Position numbers and translations under genes: made by a program. From an uncultured Bacteroidota bacterium (GTDB lineage Bacteria > Bacteroidota > Bacteroidia > Chitinophagales > Chitinophagaceae), in contig CAMLGP010000014.1 in the NCBI GenBank assembly GCA_946479535.1, positions 1 through 14,840 on the forward strand: a stretch of 14,840 bases of DNA, written 5' to 3'. The notes below the pieces were generated by a model. That model was not told the origin of the DNA and did not search any database. It saw only the letters and a program-made list of their open reading frames with translations. Shown piece after piece: positions 6,969 through 14,069 of the stretch (within the stretch, counting starts at the first letter, position 1; each line of letters starts with the position of its first letter).

Positions 6969-7892
6969 TTACTCTTTGACTCTGATAGGTCTGATCAAAA
7001 ACTTGCGTTGTACAGGCATCAGGTATGCCCGTTTAAAAATCAATTGTCCAATCTCTCCGCTCATAAAATCTGCAAAGCCATGTCCTAACCCTTTATGCTT
7101 TTCCCGAAGCATGTATACCAAATCACGTACCATTGGATACTGATTGTAATAAATATTTGCCTGAACGGGTAATATGTAATTGTCTGTCAGGCCTCTGCTC
7201 TGGAGACGGGCGATCTTCACTTTTTTCAAAAAACTAACCTGCTGTGCATCATCCTGGTTCCCAATCCAGCTAACTCCGATAAATCCAATTGCTTCAGGAT
7301 GATTGGCCACATAATCGATAACTCCTTCACTGGTTCTGGCGGCCATAGTCTGAGGGGAAAGAGAATCAGAACGCAGCACACTATCGACGATAAAACGTAC
7401 GGTGCTGGTTGCCTGAACCCCATCAAATACAGGGATTAATTTTTTGCTAAATTTCCCTCTAAGGATCGCCTTTATCTCGTTCATAGTGAACAAAGAATCA
7501 GGAGACTGTGGATTTACTATCACCGCAATGGCATCCCTGGCTACCACCATTTTTTCAGGCCCAATTTTGAAAGAATCTGTCAGCAGTTTTTTCTCATCTT
7601 CATTATAAGCTCTTGTAGCTATCACCATGCGCACTGAATCATTGAGAAGGTCTTTCAGGCATTCTGCTTCCGGCTTATAAGTAACATTGATCTTTGTACC
7701 GGGAAAATTGGATTCAAAAACCTGTACCTGCGCATCTATAATCGGCTTGAAAGATTCATCAGCACTAACATTGATCCTGCCCCGCGTTCTGGTATCCGTC
7801 ATTTCATCTTCCTGCGCTTTATAGGATTTACAACCATCTATCACCAGGCAGGATAAGATCACTATTAGGAAACCCGACAATCCTGCTCTCAT
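6969..7892 (-). CDS. PstS-like substrate-binding lipoprotein
   Basis: This 307-residue lipoprotein has an N-terminal hydrophobic stretch and lipobox VIDGC, with C21 as the lipidated residue. From about residue 40 it follows a phosphate/PstS-type periplasmic binding fold: RINVSADESFKPIIDAQVQV, a RDAIAVIVNPQSPDSLFTMNEI hinge segment, QATSTVRFIVDSVL at the position of the PstS ligand-loop SGT motif, and AIGFIGVSWIGN. The C-terminal part includes the usual NYILPVQANIYY strand. The ligand-loop residues are not canonical PstS, and no pstC, pstA or pstB is adjacent, so phosphate import is not established. The start overlaps the stop of the upstream small membrane protein in an ATGA arrangement, implying translational coupling. 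In Bacteroidota such proteins often sit near TPR and TonB-system genes (family knowledge recalled, not checked). Confidence 0.85.
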   Translation of the reverse strand: MRAGLSGFLIVILSCLVIDGCKSYKAQEDEMTDTRTRGRINVSADESFKPIIDAQVQVFESNFPGTKINVTYKPEAECLKDLLNDSVRMVIATRAYNEDEKKLLTDSFKIGPEKMVVARDAIAVIVNPQSPDSLFTMNEIKAILRGKFSKKLIPVFDGVQATSTVRFIVDSVLRSDSLSPQTMAARTSEGVIDYVANHPEAIGFIGVSWIGNQDDAQQVSFLKKVKIARLQSRGLTDNYILPVQANIYYNQYPMVRDLVYMLREKHKGLGHGFADFMSGEIGQLIFKRAYLMPVQRKFLIRPIRVKE

Positions 7893-8137
7893 TTAAAATA
7901 TTTTTGTTGATACCCCCGCCAGATACGCCAGGCGCCATACATGATGCAAATGGCCCCGAAAAATATATCGATATCATTTGGGGGAAAGCTCTCGTTGAAC
8001 GGGATCTTGAAATTCTTCCGGATAAGAAAAAAGATCCCGGCACCCAGGATCAGCGTTCCTATGCCATAATCCAGCAGGGACCGCATGAGGGCAACCTGTT
8101 TCCTCTTTCTCTTTTCATATTCATCGAGCTCAGCCAT
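7889..8137 (-). CDS. small two-helix membrane protein, function unknown
   Basis: This 82-residue protein begins MAELDEYEKRKRKQVALMRS, a charged, lysine/arginine-rich N-terminus. It has two predicted transmembrane helices at about 26-39 (YGIGTLILGAGIFFLI) and 57-72 (IDIFFGAICIMYGAWRIWRG). The chosen start is ATG at 8135-8137. An in-frame TTG at 8159-8161 would add 8 residues, but it falls inside the best promoter candidate. The TGA stop overlaps the ATG of the PstS-like gene by 4 nt (7889-7892). It is the first visible gene of the operon and could anchor or accompany the lipoprotein. I do not recognise a named family. Confidence 0.8.
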   Translation of the reverse strand: MAELDEYEKRKRKQVALMRSLLDYGIGTLILGAGIFFLIRKNFKIPFNESFPPNDIDIFFGAICIMYGAWRIWRGYQQKYFK

Positions 8138-8158
8138 TGATATAGTTTTCAGGACGGG

Positions 8159-8184
8159 CAAATTATCACATTTTTAAATTCAAA
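8159..8184 (-). promoter_or_regulatory. weak promoter candidate for the small membrane protein/PstS-like/TPR operon
   Basis: On the minus strand, TTTG (8181-8184) is followed after 15 nt by TAATTTG (8159-8165). This resembles TAnnTTTG but lacks one base, and the spacer is shorter than the usual 19-21 nt. It is the best candidate between the divergent genes and lies 22 nt before the ATG at 8137. It is weak evidence on its own. Confidence 0.3.
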
Positions 8185-8254
8185 CCCCTATAAATATGAG
8201 TAATGGGGTGTTCCTAAGATGCTTTAAAAGCCCAAATCCATAAGTAGGAAAAGA

Positions 8255-8282
8255 CAAAAATTCAAAAGTAAAAATTAAAAAA
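8255..8282 (+). repeat. AT-rich intergenic repeat, family 2, copy 2 (left arm of inverted pair)
   Basis: An A-rich unit starting caaaaattcaaaagtaaaaa lies in the divergent region between the two operons. Its 13-mer tcaaaagtaaaaa (8262-8274) is exactly the reverse complement of tttttacttttga at 8363-8375. The two therefore form an inverted pair about 90 bp apart around a unique core. It resembles 891-923 in the nuo operon. Confidence 0.55.
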
Positions 8283-8352
8283 TGGCAGCGCTATTAGAAT
8301 TAGGTTAGAGGATTAAGCGGGGCGATTCCCGGATTTCTGAAGATTCACCCCC

Positions 8353-8385
8353 AAATTCTTAGTTTTTACTTTTGACTTTTGACTT
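8353..8385 (-). repeat. AT-rich intergenic repeat, family 2, copy 3 (right arm, abuts promoter)
   Basis: This is the inverted partner of 8255-8282, containing tttttacttttgacttttga with a small internal direct repeat (acttttg twice). It ends 4 nt before the -7 box of the phosphatase gene and supplies the TTTG elements nearest to it. Its origin and function are unknown. Confidence 0.55.
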
Positions 8386-8397
8386 AAGCTATCTTTG
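8371..8397 (+). promoter_or_regulatory. predicted promoter of the phosphatase-hisS-DUF4836 operon
   Basis: TATCTTTG at 8390-8397 is an exact match to the Bacteroidota -7 box TAnnTTTG. The nearest plausible -33 TTTG is at 8371-8374, with a short 15-nt spacer. The -7 box ends only 4 nt before the ATG at 8402, so transcription would start at or within a few nucleotides of the start codon, giving a leaderless or nearly leaderless mRNA. Confidence 0.6.
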
Positions 8398-8401
8398 CGC
8401 C

Positions 8402-8911
8402 ATGAAAATATTGATGGTGTGCCTGGGTAATATTTGTCGCAGCCCGCTGGCAGAAGGGATCCTTCAGCACAAAGCATTTGAAGCAGGCTTGTCCTGGAGT
8501 GTGGAAAGTGCCGGCACCAATGGCTATCATACCGGGGAGTGCCCACATCCTCTATCTCAGAAAGTGGCTAAAATGAACGGACTCGATATCAGCAAACAGA
8601 GATCCAGAAAATTTGTGGCAGAAGATTTTGAAAGATTTGATAAAATATATGCGCTGGCTGATGATGTGCTGGATGAGATTCGCCGTATTGCCCGCAATAA
8701 ATTCAATCCGGAAAAAGTGGACCTTTTAATGAATGAATTATATCCTGGCAAAGATCTGGACGTTCCAGATCCCTGGTATGGTCCAGAACCCGGATATCAT
8801 GATGTGTACCGTATGATCGATTCCGTATGCGATAAGATCATTTCAAAATATTCTGCCAATCCCAATCCCCACAGAACTGTAGGAATTGGAACAAAACCAT
8901 CTTCCAAATAA
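8402..8911 (+). CDS. low-molecular-weight protein tyrosine phosphatase
   Basis: This 169-residue cytoplasmic phosphatase hydrolyses phosphotyrosine in proteins. The P-loop C-x5-R-S appears right at the N-terminus as C7-LGNIC-R13-S14 (MKILMVCLGNICRSPLAEG). The general-acid aspartate is D123 in VPDPWYG, the family's DPxYG motif. The length is close to the usual ~150-165. The start is ATG at 8402, because the P-loop in this family begins about six residues in. A longer reading from 8372 would add residues encoded by the repeat and promoter. hisS begins 3 nt after the stop, so the two are co-translated. In other bacteria members act on tyrosine kinases of polysaccharide export, but no such genes are nearby. 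The arsenate-reductase relatives of this fold are less likely given the DPWYG motif. Confidence 0.95.
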   Translation: MKILMVCLGNICRSPLAEGILQHKAFEAGLSWSVESAGTNGYHTGECPHPLSQKVAKMNGLDISKQRSRKFVAEDFERFDKIYALADDVLDEIRRIARNKFNPEKVDLLMNELYPGKDLDVPDPWYGPEPGYHDVYRMIDSVCDKIISKYSANPNPHRTVGIGTKPSSK

Positions 8912-8914
8912 CGA

Positions 8915-10321
8915 ATGAGTAAGCCTAGTTTACCACAGGGAACCAGAGATTTCGGACCGGATACAGTCAGGAAGCGCAACTATATTTTCAATACCATTCG
9001 TTCAGTCTTTGAATTATATGGTTTTCAGCCACTGGAAACTCCAGCCATGGAAAACCTGGAAACCCTTATGGGGAAGTACGGTGAAGAAGGCGATAAACTG
9101 ATCTTCAAGATCCTCAATAATGGCTTAAGCGATCCAAAGAATATTGAAAAAGCCAAAACGGCCTTTGAAAATGTACTTGCCGGAAAGAATGATAAGAATA
9201 TCACTGAACGGGCATTAAAATATGATCTTACCATTCCCTTTGCCCGCTATGTGGCCATGAACCATGGACTACTCACCTACCCTTTTAAACGCTACCAGAT
9301 CCAGCCTGTGTGGCGGGCAGACAGACCCCAGCGAGGCCGTTACCGTGAATTCTATCAATGTGATGCCGATGTAGTGGGCAGCACTGCCCTGCTGAATGAA
9401 GTGGAACTGCTAACCATTTATGCTCAGGTATTTCAAAAACTGGGTATTGATGTGGATATACGGATCAACAGCAGGAAAGTATTAAGTGGTATTGCCGAAG
9501 CAATAGAAGAAACTGACCGGATGATGGATATCACCATAGCTATTGATAAAGTGGACAAAATTGGTGTGGATGGTGTAAGGAATGAATTAAGAAGCAAAGG
9601 TTTTGCTGAAAGTAAAATCGATCAGCTAAATGAATTGATATTCTTCAGGGACGAAAACCGGAACGCATCCAACAAAAGCAAGTTTGAATTCATTAAAAAA
9701 AGCGCCCTCTACAATCAACCAACCTTATTTAGTAAATCAAATAAATTACAGGAAGGAGTAAAGGATATTGAATATATTATAACGCAATGCGAGGCATCCG
9801 GTATTAATAATATCAGGATCGATCTTACCATTGCTCGCGGCCTCAATTACTATACTGGCGCTATTGTTGAAGTAAATGCCAAAGGGGTTACCATGGGCAG
9901 TATTGGTGGAGGTGGCAGATATGATGACCTCACGGGGCTGTTTGGTGTACCAAATGTTCCTGGTGTGGGCATCTCATTTGGCGTGGACAGGATTTATGAT
10001 GTAATGGAAGAATTGAAACTGTTTCCCAAAGATGTTCAGGTTGGTTCAAGAGTTTTATTCTTTAATCTCGGTGAACAGGAAAGTCTTGCTGCATATACCT
10101 GCATGCAGGAGCTCAGAAAGAAAAATATAGCCTGTGAACTGTTTCATGAGAATTCCAAATTTGAAAAACAATTTAAATACGCAGAAAAAAAGAATATTCC
10201 CTACGTAATTATAATAGGAAGTAAGGAGCTGGCAGAAAAAAGCGCCGTCATTAAAGACACGCGTTCAGGAGAACAGCAGACTCTACCTATTGCACAGCTG
10301 GACAGTTTTTCGTTCCTTTAA
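8915..10321 (+). CDS. hisS: histidyl-tRNA synthetase
   Basis: This class II aminoacyl-tRNA synthetase charges tRNA-His with histidine. It is 468 residues, somewhat longer than the ~424 of E. coli, partly through an insert at about residues 68-100. Class II motif 2 is PVWRADRPQRGRYREFYQCD at 131-150. The histidine-specific boxes are ARGLNYYTG (307-315) and SIGGGGRYDDLTGLFG (329-344). Motif 3 is PGVGISFGVDRI (349-360). The C-terminal anticodon-binding domain begins near residue 378 (SRVLFFNLGEQESLAAYTCM). The second histidine-box residue is Asn (RGLNYYTG) where E. coli-type enzymes have Asp. The gene follows the phosphatase by 3 nt. Confidence 0.97.
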   Translation: MSKPSLPQGTRDFGPDTVRKRNYIFNTIRSVFELYGFQPLETPAMENLETLMGKYGEEGDKLIFKILNNGLSDPKNIEKAKTAFENVLAGKNDKNITERALKYDLTIPFARYVAMNHGLLTYPFKRYQIQPVWRADRPQRGRYREFYQCDADVVGSTALLNEVELLTIYAQVFQKLGIDVDIRINSRKVLSGIAEAIEETDRMMDITIAIDKVDKIGVDGVRNELRSKGFAESKIDQLNELIFFRDENRNASNKSKFEFIKKSALYNQPTLFSKSNKLQEGVKDIEYIITQCEASGINNIRIDLTIARGLNYYTGAIVEVNAKGVTMGSIGGGGRYDDLTGLFGVPNVPGVGISFGVDRIYDVMEELKLFPKDVQVGSRVLFFNLGEQESLAAYTCMQELRKKNIACELFHENSKFEKQFKYAEKKNIPYVIIIGSKELAEKSAVIKDTRSGEQQTLPIAQLDSFSFL

Positions 10322-10360
10322 GCCGCAATATTAAACCTGATAAACCAATATACAACCATT

Positions 10361-12106
10361 ATGAAAAGAACACTAAGACCATATTCCTTACTGGCATTGC
10401 TGCTGATCCTATTGGGATCATGCGGAAAAAAAACAAATGTGCCAGTACCTGAAAACGCCGGTTTGGTATTCCATATCAATGGCGCTTCCCTCAATTCCAA
10501 GCTGAGCTGGGATGAGTTTAAGCAGGGAGAATTATATAAAATGGCCAAAGAAGAAATGGCTAAAAATGAAGGTAAAAATGAGCTGGCCCAAAAGATCCTG
10601 GATAATCCGGATTCTTCAGGAGTAGACATCAGGTCTGACGCCTGGTTCTTCCTGGCCAATACCGGTGCAAACAGTTATGCTGCCTTTACCTGCAACCTGA
10701 AAGATGAAAAAGCTTTTGCAGGCATGATGCAGCAAATTGAACCCATGAAGACGATCACCAAACAGGGCAACCTGTCTGTGATGAAAATGGGTGGTGATGC
10801 CGTACTTACCTGGAGCAATAACCGGTTTGTATTTATTGGTGAAGCCAATGACTTAAATCGCAATCCTTATACAGGAGGTAGTGGAAACCGTTCTACCCTT
10901 ACTCAGGACAGCCTTCTGAAAATTGCGCAGAATGTTTATGATATTAAAGGAAGCAGCAGCATTGGCAACAATAGCAAGTTTGCATCAATGCTGAAAGAAG
11001 AGGGAGACCTACATATCTGGACCAGCAGCGGTGGCCTGTACAACGGTGCTTTAACGCAGGTGTTTACCATGCTGCCTAAACTGGGGAATTTATTACAGGG
11101 CAATTTCTCCGCTTCAACAATAAACTTCGCCAATGGAAAGATCACGATGAGCTCTAAAGGCTATTACAATAAAGAACTGCTGGACCTGTATTCAAAATAC
11201 CAGATGAAGAACCTGGATATAGAAACATTGAAGAAGATTCCAGCAGGTGATGTGGATGCGGCAGCTGCCGGCAATTTTAATCCTGAGGCCCTTCAGGGTT
11301 TTCTGAGCCTTATTGGCGTTGATGGATTGGCCAATGCCTACCTCTCCCAAATGAATTATAGCATTGACGAGTTTGTAAAAGGAAACAAAGGTGATGTTGT
11401 GCTGGCTGTATCTGATTTTAAGATTGTACCCAATGAAGTAAGCTATGATATTGGTAACGGTCAAAAGCAGACCTATACCTCCACCAAGCCTGAAGTAAAG
11501 ATCTTATTTGCTACCTCTGTAAAAGAAAAAGCAGCCTGGGATAAATTGATGAACATTGTTCACGATAAAATTGCCGGGGAAGGTGGCGCTGCTGCACAGG
11601 CGATGATAGACAAAGTTCCTTATACCCTCAACAGTGAGTGGTTTGTAGCAGGTAGTGATTCCGCCTATGTTCATGCCTTTGGTATCAAACATATTGATCA
11701 TGATTTCATCAGAAAAATCAGTGGTCACCCCTTTGGAGCCTACATTGATATTCGGAAATTCATTACTGGGGTTAGGCCCAGCATCAAAGATTCCATAGGC
11801 CTTGTAATAGCAGATGAGTCTGTAAGACTGTGGGAGGACATGGTTTTCTATGGTGGTGAAAGAGATGGCGATGCTATTAAAGCTTACGGAGAAATTAACC
11901 TGATTGATAATAACACTAATAGCCTGAAACAATTGCATAATTATTTCGGCAAAATTGCTTCCATGTATAAAGCACAGGAAGATAGAAGAAAAGCAGCCTG
12001 GGAGAATATGAAAATTGATGATCTAACCAAGACTGAAGATCTTGTACCACCACCGCCTACCATGATGGACCCTAAAAAAATAGAAATGAAACCTGTTACT
12101 AAATAA
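10361..12106 (+). CDS. DUF4836-family lipoprotein
   Basis: This 581-residue predicted lipoprotein has signal peptide MKRTLRPYSLLALLLILLGS and lipidated C21 (LLGSC). The mature part opens with VPVPENAGLVFHINGASLNS, the typical start of DUF4836, a family largely confined to Bacteroidota whose function is not known. Other family-like segments are KIPAGDVDAAAAGNFNPEAL and a later DVVLAVSDF. The C-terminal part ends in a Pro/Lys-rich tail after residue ~555 (LVPPPPTMMDPKKIEMKPV). No enzymatic motif is seen. It starts 39 nt after hisS with no separate promoter visible and is followed at 8 nt or less by a terminator palindrome, so it is the last gene of the operon. It probably sits on the periplasmic or outer membrane face. 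The family assignment is from recognition of sequence patterns. Confidence 0.85.
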   Translation: MKRTLRPYSLLALLLILLGSCGKKTNVPVPENAGLVFHINGASLNSKLSWDEFKQGELYKMAKEEMAKNEGKNELAQKILDNPDSSGVDIRSDAWFFLANTGANSYAAFTCNLKDEKAFAGMMQQIEPMKTITKQGNLSVMKMGGDAVLTWSNNRFVFIGEANDLNRNPYTGGSGNRSTLTQDSLLKIAQNVYDIKGSSSIGNNSKFASMLKEEGDLHIWTSSGGLYNGALTQVFTMLPKLGNLLQGNFSASTINFANGKITMSSKGYYNKELLDLYSKYQMKNLDIETLKKIPAGDVDAAAAGNFNPEALQGFLSLIGVDGLANAYLSQMNYSIDEFVKGNKGDVVLAVSDFKIVPNEVSYDIGNGQKQTYTSTKPEVKILFATSVKEKAAWDKLMNIVHDKIAGEGGAAAQAMIDKVPYTLNSEWFVAGSDSAYVHAFGIKHIDHDFIRKISGHPFGAYIDIRKFITGVRPSIKDSIGLVIADESVRLWEDMVFYGGERDGDAIKAYGEINLIDNNTNSLKQLHNYFGKIASMYKAQEDRRKAAWENMKIDDLTKTEDLVPPPPTMMDPKKIEMKPVTK

Positions 12107-12111
12107 TCTGT

Positions 12112-12151
12112 TTAAAAAATTATAGGGAGAATTCTCCCTATAATTTTTTAA
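12112..12151 (+). terminator. 40-bp perfect palindrome, intrinsic terminator after the DUF4836 gene
   Basis: A perfect 40-bp palindrome is centred between 12131 and 12132. Its core tatagggagaattctcccta is flanked by A6 on the left and T6 on the right. The T-tract (12144-12149) follows the GC-containing stem as expected of an intrinsic terminator on the plus strand. The symmetry means it could also work on the minus strand. It begins 6 nt after the DUF4836 stop and ends 18 nt before the ABC ATPase start. Confidence 0.85.
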
Positions 12152-12169
12152 TTTTCTCAATCCCCTTGA

Positions 12170-12811
12170 ATGCAGCTCCGCATCCAGCAATTATTACCGG
12201 TTTATTTTGATGAAGCAAGGAAAACTGACTCCGATATCTGGGGCAAGGACCTTACTTTTTCAAAAGGAGAGATGATCAAGATCGTTGCCCCCTCCGGTAG
12301 CGGAAAAACATCGCTGATACATTTCCTCTATGGCATGCGGCAGGATTATAATGGTTCCATTTTCTATGGCGATAAAAATATCAAACAGTTTGTTGCAGAG
12401 GATTTCGCCCTTCATCGCAAGGATCATATCAGTGTAGTATTCCAGGACCTTCGCTTATTTCCAGAACAAACCGTAGGAGAAAACCTGGAGATCAAACGTC
12501 AGCTCAATCCCTTTCATCCTGCAGAGAAGATCAGGGAAATGGCAGAGCGCCTGGGAATTGGCAACAAACTCCAGTCGAAGGCAAAGATCTGTTCCTATGG
12601 TGAACAGCAGCGGGTAGCTATCATACGTTCCCTGCTTCAGCCATTTGATTTTTTATTGCTGGATGAACCTTTCAGTCACCTGGACACTAACAATTCCCAA
12701 AAAGCAATGGAACTGATGCTGGAAGAAGCGCAACAGCGTAACGCCTGTATCATTTTTGCTGACCTGGAACGGATCGATTATTTCCCTTACACCAAACTTT
12801 TTCATCTATAA
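12170..12811 (+). CDS. ABC transporter ATP-binding protein (LolD/MacB-like), atypical catalytic residues
   Basis: This 213-residue ABC ATPase pairs with the following permease. Recognised parts are the P-loop APSGSGKTS (40-48), Q-loop VFQD (Q92), signature CSYGEQQRV (141-149), Walker B FLLLDEP (D165, E166) and D-loop SHLD. Two deviations stand out. The first glycine of the Walker A consensus GxxxxGK[ST] is A40. The H-loop, usually VTHD, reads IFADLE, so the switch histidine appears to be D198. The length is typical of stand-alone LolD/FtsE/MacB-type ATPases. The start is ATG at 12170, and the in-frame codon just before it is TGA, so no longer form is possible. It follows a terminator by only 18 nt, so its promoter must overlap that palindrome or transcription reads through. 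The exporter substrate is unknown. Confidence 0.9.
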   Translation: MQLRIQQLLPVYFDEARKTDSDIWGKDLTFSKGEMIKIVAPSGSGKTSLIHFLYGMRQDYNGSIFYGDKNIKQFVAEDFALHRKDHISVVFQDLRLFPEQTVGENLEIKRQLNPFHPAEKIREMAERLGIGNKLQSKAKICSYGEQQRVAIIRSLLQPFDFLLLDEPFSHLDTNNSQKAMELMLEEAQQRNACIIFADLERIDYFPYTKLFHL

Positions 12812-12818
12812 CTGAACT

Positions 12819-14006
12819 GTGGCAGTTTCCTATAAGAACATAAAACCCCTTTTACTCACAGGAACCAATGCGGCTTCCCGGTGGTTCTCCTATATAGGCC
12901 TTGGAATTGGAGTGCTTTTATTGTTGTGTTCGCTGCAGATGTTCATCAATATCCAGCAATTACTTACAAAGAATAGTATCCGGAAAAACGGGTCCGACTT
13001 TGTTTCCATCGCCAAGAACATTACGAATGACAATATGGGGAAGGATAACCGGTTTAGCAGTGCAGACGTGGAAGAATTAAAAGCTCAGCCCTTTATTGAA
13101 GATGCAGCTCCCTTAATCCCCAATCTGTTCCGGGTACAGGCCAGCGCAGGGCAGATGATCAATTTCTCTTCTGATGTTTTTATTGAAGCGCTGAATAATA
13201 ATTTTATCGATACGGTTCCTCCCACTTTTACCTGGGTGGAAAACCAGCCTACCCTTCCCGTAATCTTTTCATCTGAGTTCCTGGAAATGTATAATGTGTT
13301 TGCACCAAGCTGGGGACTTCCACAACTCTCACCCGCCACTGCAACCAATGTGGCCATCTCACTGCATTGCGAGGGAAAATTGGGAGAAAGAACTTTTATT
13401 GCCCGCATTGTTGCATTCTCTGATCGCGTGAATTCCATTCTTGTTCCGGAAAATTTTCTGGAATGGGCCAATAAAACGCTGGAGGGACAGGATTCTACCA
13501 AATCATCCCGTGTTTTCATAAAAACAAGAGATGCTAACAACACTGATCTCCTGAAATTCCTTGATCAAAAGAATTACCGGGTAAATAAAGACAAGACCAT
13601 GTTTGGCCGGTCAAAGCAGATACTGCAGGGAGTCATTTCAGGATTAGGTGTTTTTGGATTGCTGGTGATACTGCTGGCGCTAATGCTCTTCTCCTTTTAT
13701 CTGCAGTTAGTGATTGCCCGCAGTAAGGACAATCTTCAATTATTACTTACGCTCGGTTATTCACCGGCATGGCTGAGCCAAAATATGGCCAGGCAGTTTA
13801 TGCCTGTCTATATATTCGTTGTATTAACGGGGCTTCTATTAACGCAGGCAATGCAGTGGAGTTTCCATCATTTTGTAATGTATGACCGGCCAGAGCTTTC
13901 CTCTCTTGTTGACTGGGTAGTTATTGCCGCTGCGGTTGTCTTGATCATTCTTTCTATTATTACCAATTACCGGTTAGTGAAAAAACTCCTGTACCGGATG
14001 TTCTGA
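12819..14006 (+). CDS. ABC transporter permease, FtsX/MacB-type
   Basis: This 395-residue inner-membrane permease partners the preceding ATPase. It has the FtsX/MacB/LolE topology: TM1 at about 23-45, a large extracytoplasmic domain of ~220 residues (about 47-265), then TM2 ~273-299, TM3 ~327-346 and TM4 ~365-384. The cytoplasmic loop between TM2 and TM3 (SKDNLQLLLTLGYSPAWLSQ) corresponds to the coupling helix that contacts the ATPase. The start is GTG at 12819-12821, 7 nt after the ATPase stop, with the frame then reading AVSYKNIKPLLL. No Met codon near this point fits better. Family members extract lipoproteins, export peptides, or signal mechanically to cell-wall enzymes. Nothing nearby settles which applies. 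No membrane-fusion protein gene is adjacent. Confidence 0.88.
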   Translation: MAVSYKNIKPLLLTGTNAASRWFSYIGLGIGVLLLLCSLQMFINIQQLLTKNSIRKNGSDFVSIAKNITNDNMGKDNRFSSADVEELKAQPFIEDAAPLIPNLFRVQASAGQMINFSSDVFIEALNNNFIDTVPPTFTWVENQPTLPVIFSSEFLEMYNVFAPSWGLPQLSPATATNVAISLHCEGKLGERTFIARIVAFSDRVNSILVPENFLEWANKTLEGQDSTKSSRVFIKTRDANNTDLLKFLDQKNYRVNKDKTMFGRSKQILQGVISGLGVFGLLVILLALMLFSFYLQLVIARSKDNLQLLLTLGYSPAWLSQNMARQFMPVYIFVVLTGLLLTQAMQWSFHHFVMYDRPELSSLVDWVVIAAAVVLIILSIITNYRLVKKLLYRMF

Positions 14007-14030
14007 AAATAATAAGGGTTGTGTCTAAGA

Positions 14031-14063
14031 ATTTCAAAATTTCCCAATCCAAAATTTCAAAAT
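14031..14063 (-). repeat. AT-rich intergenic repeat, family 1, copy 3 (convergent spacer)
   Basis: This unit fills much of the 63-nt gap between the convergent permease and thiolase genes. It has a 10-bp perfect direct repeat (atttcaaaat at 14031-14040 and 14054-14063) around tcccaatccaaa-like sequence. Its reverse complement resembles 3268-3303. No GC-rich terminator hairpin is visible in this gap, so the element may be the only structured sequence between the two stops. Confidence 0.6.
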
Positions 14064-14069
14064 ACAACT

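Noticed and set aside
8138..8161. TTG start at 8159-8161 for the small membrane protein
   Set aside because: TTG overlaps the best promoter -7 candidate, and an ATG eight codons later gives a normal N-terminus. It remains possible but is less likely.
8372..8401. Longer phosphatase start at 8372 adding ten residues
   Set aside because: The added residues would be encoded by the repeat arm and the -7 box, and LMW phosphatases begin close to the P-loop as with ATG 8402.
9836..9862. Asn in the HisRS box RGLNYYTG in place of the Asp of E. coli-type enzymes, considered as a catalytic defect
   Set aside because: All other motifs are intact, and I recall this Asn as common in Bacteroidota-type HisRS. 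It is probably family variation and not damage.
11504..11938. A 144-codon minus-strand open frame inside the DUF4836 gene
   Set aside because: It is a shadow of the lipoprotein gene, with no promoter and no recognisable protein features.
13085..13543. A 152-codon minus-strand open frame inside the permease gene
   Set aside because: It is antisense to the extracytoplasmic domain of a well-supported permease and has no independent support.
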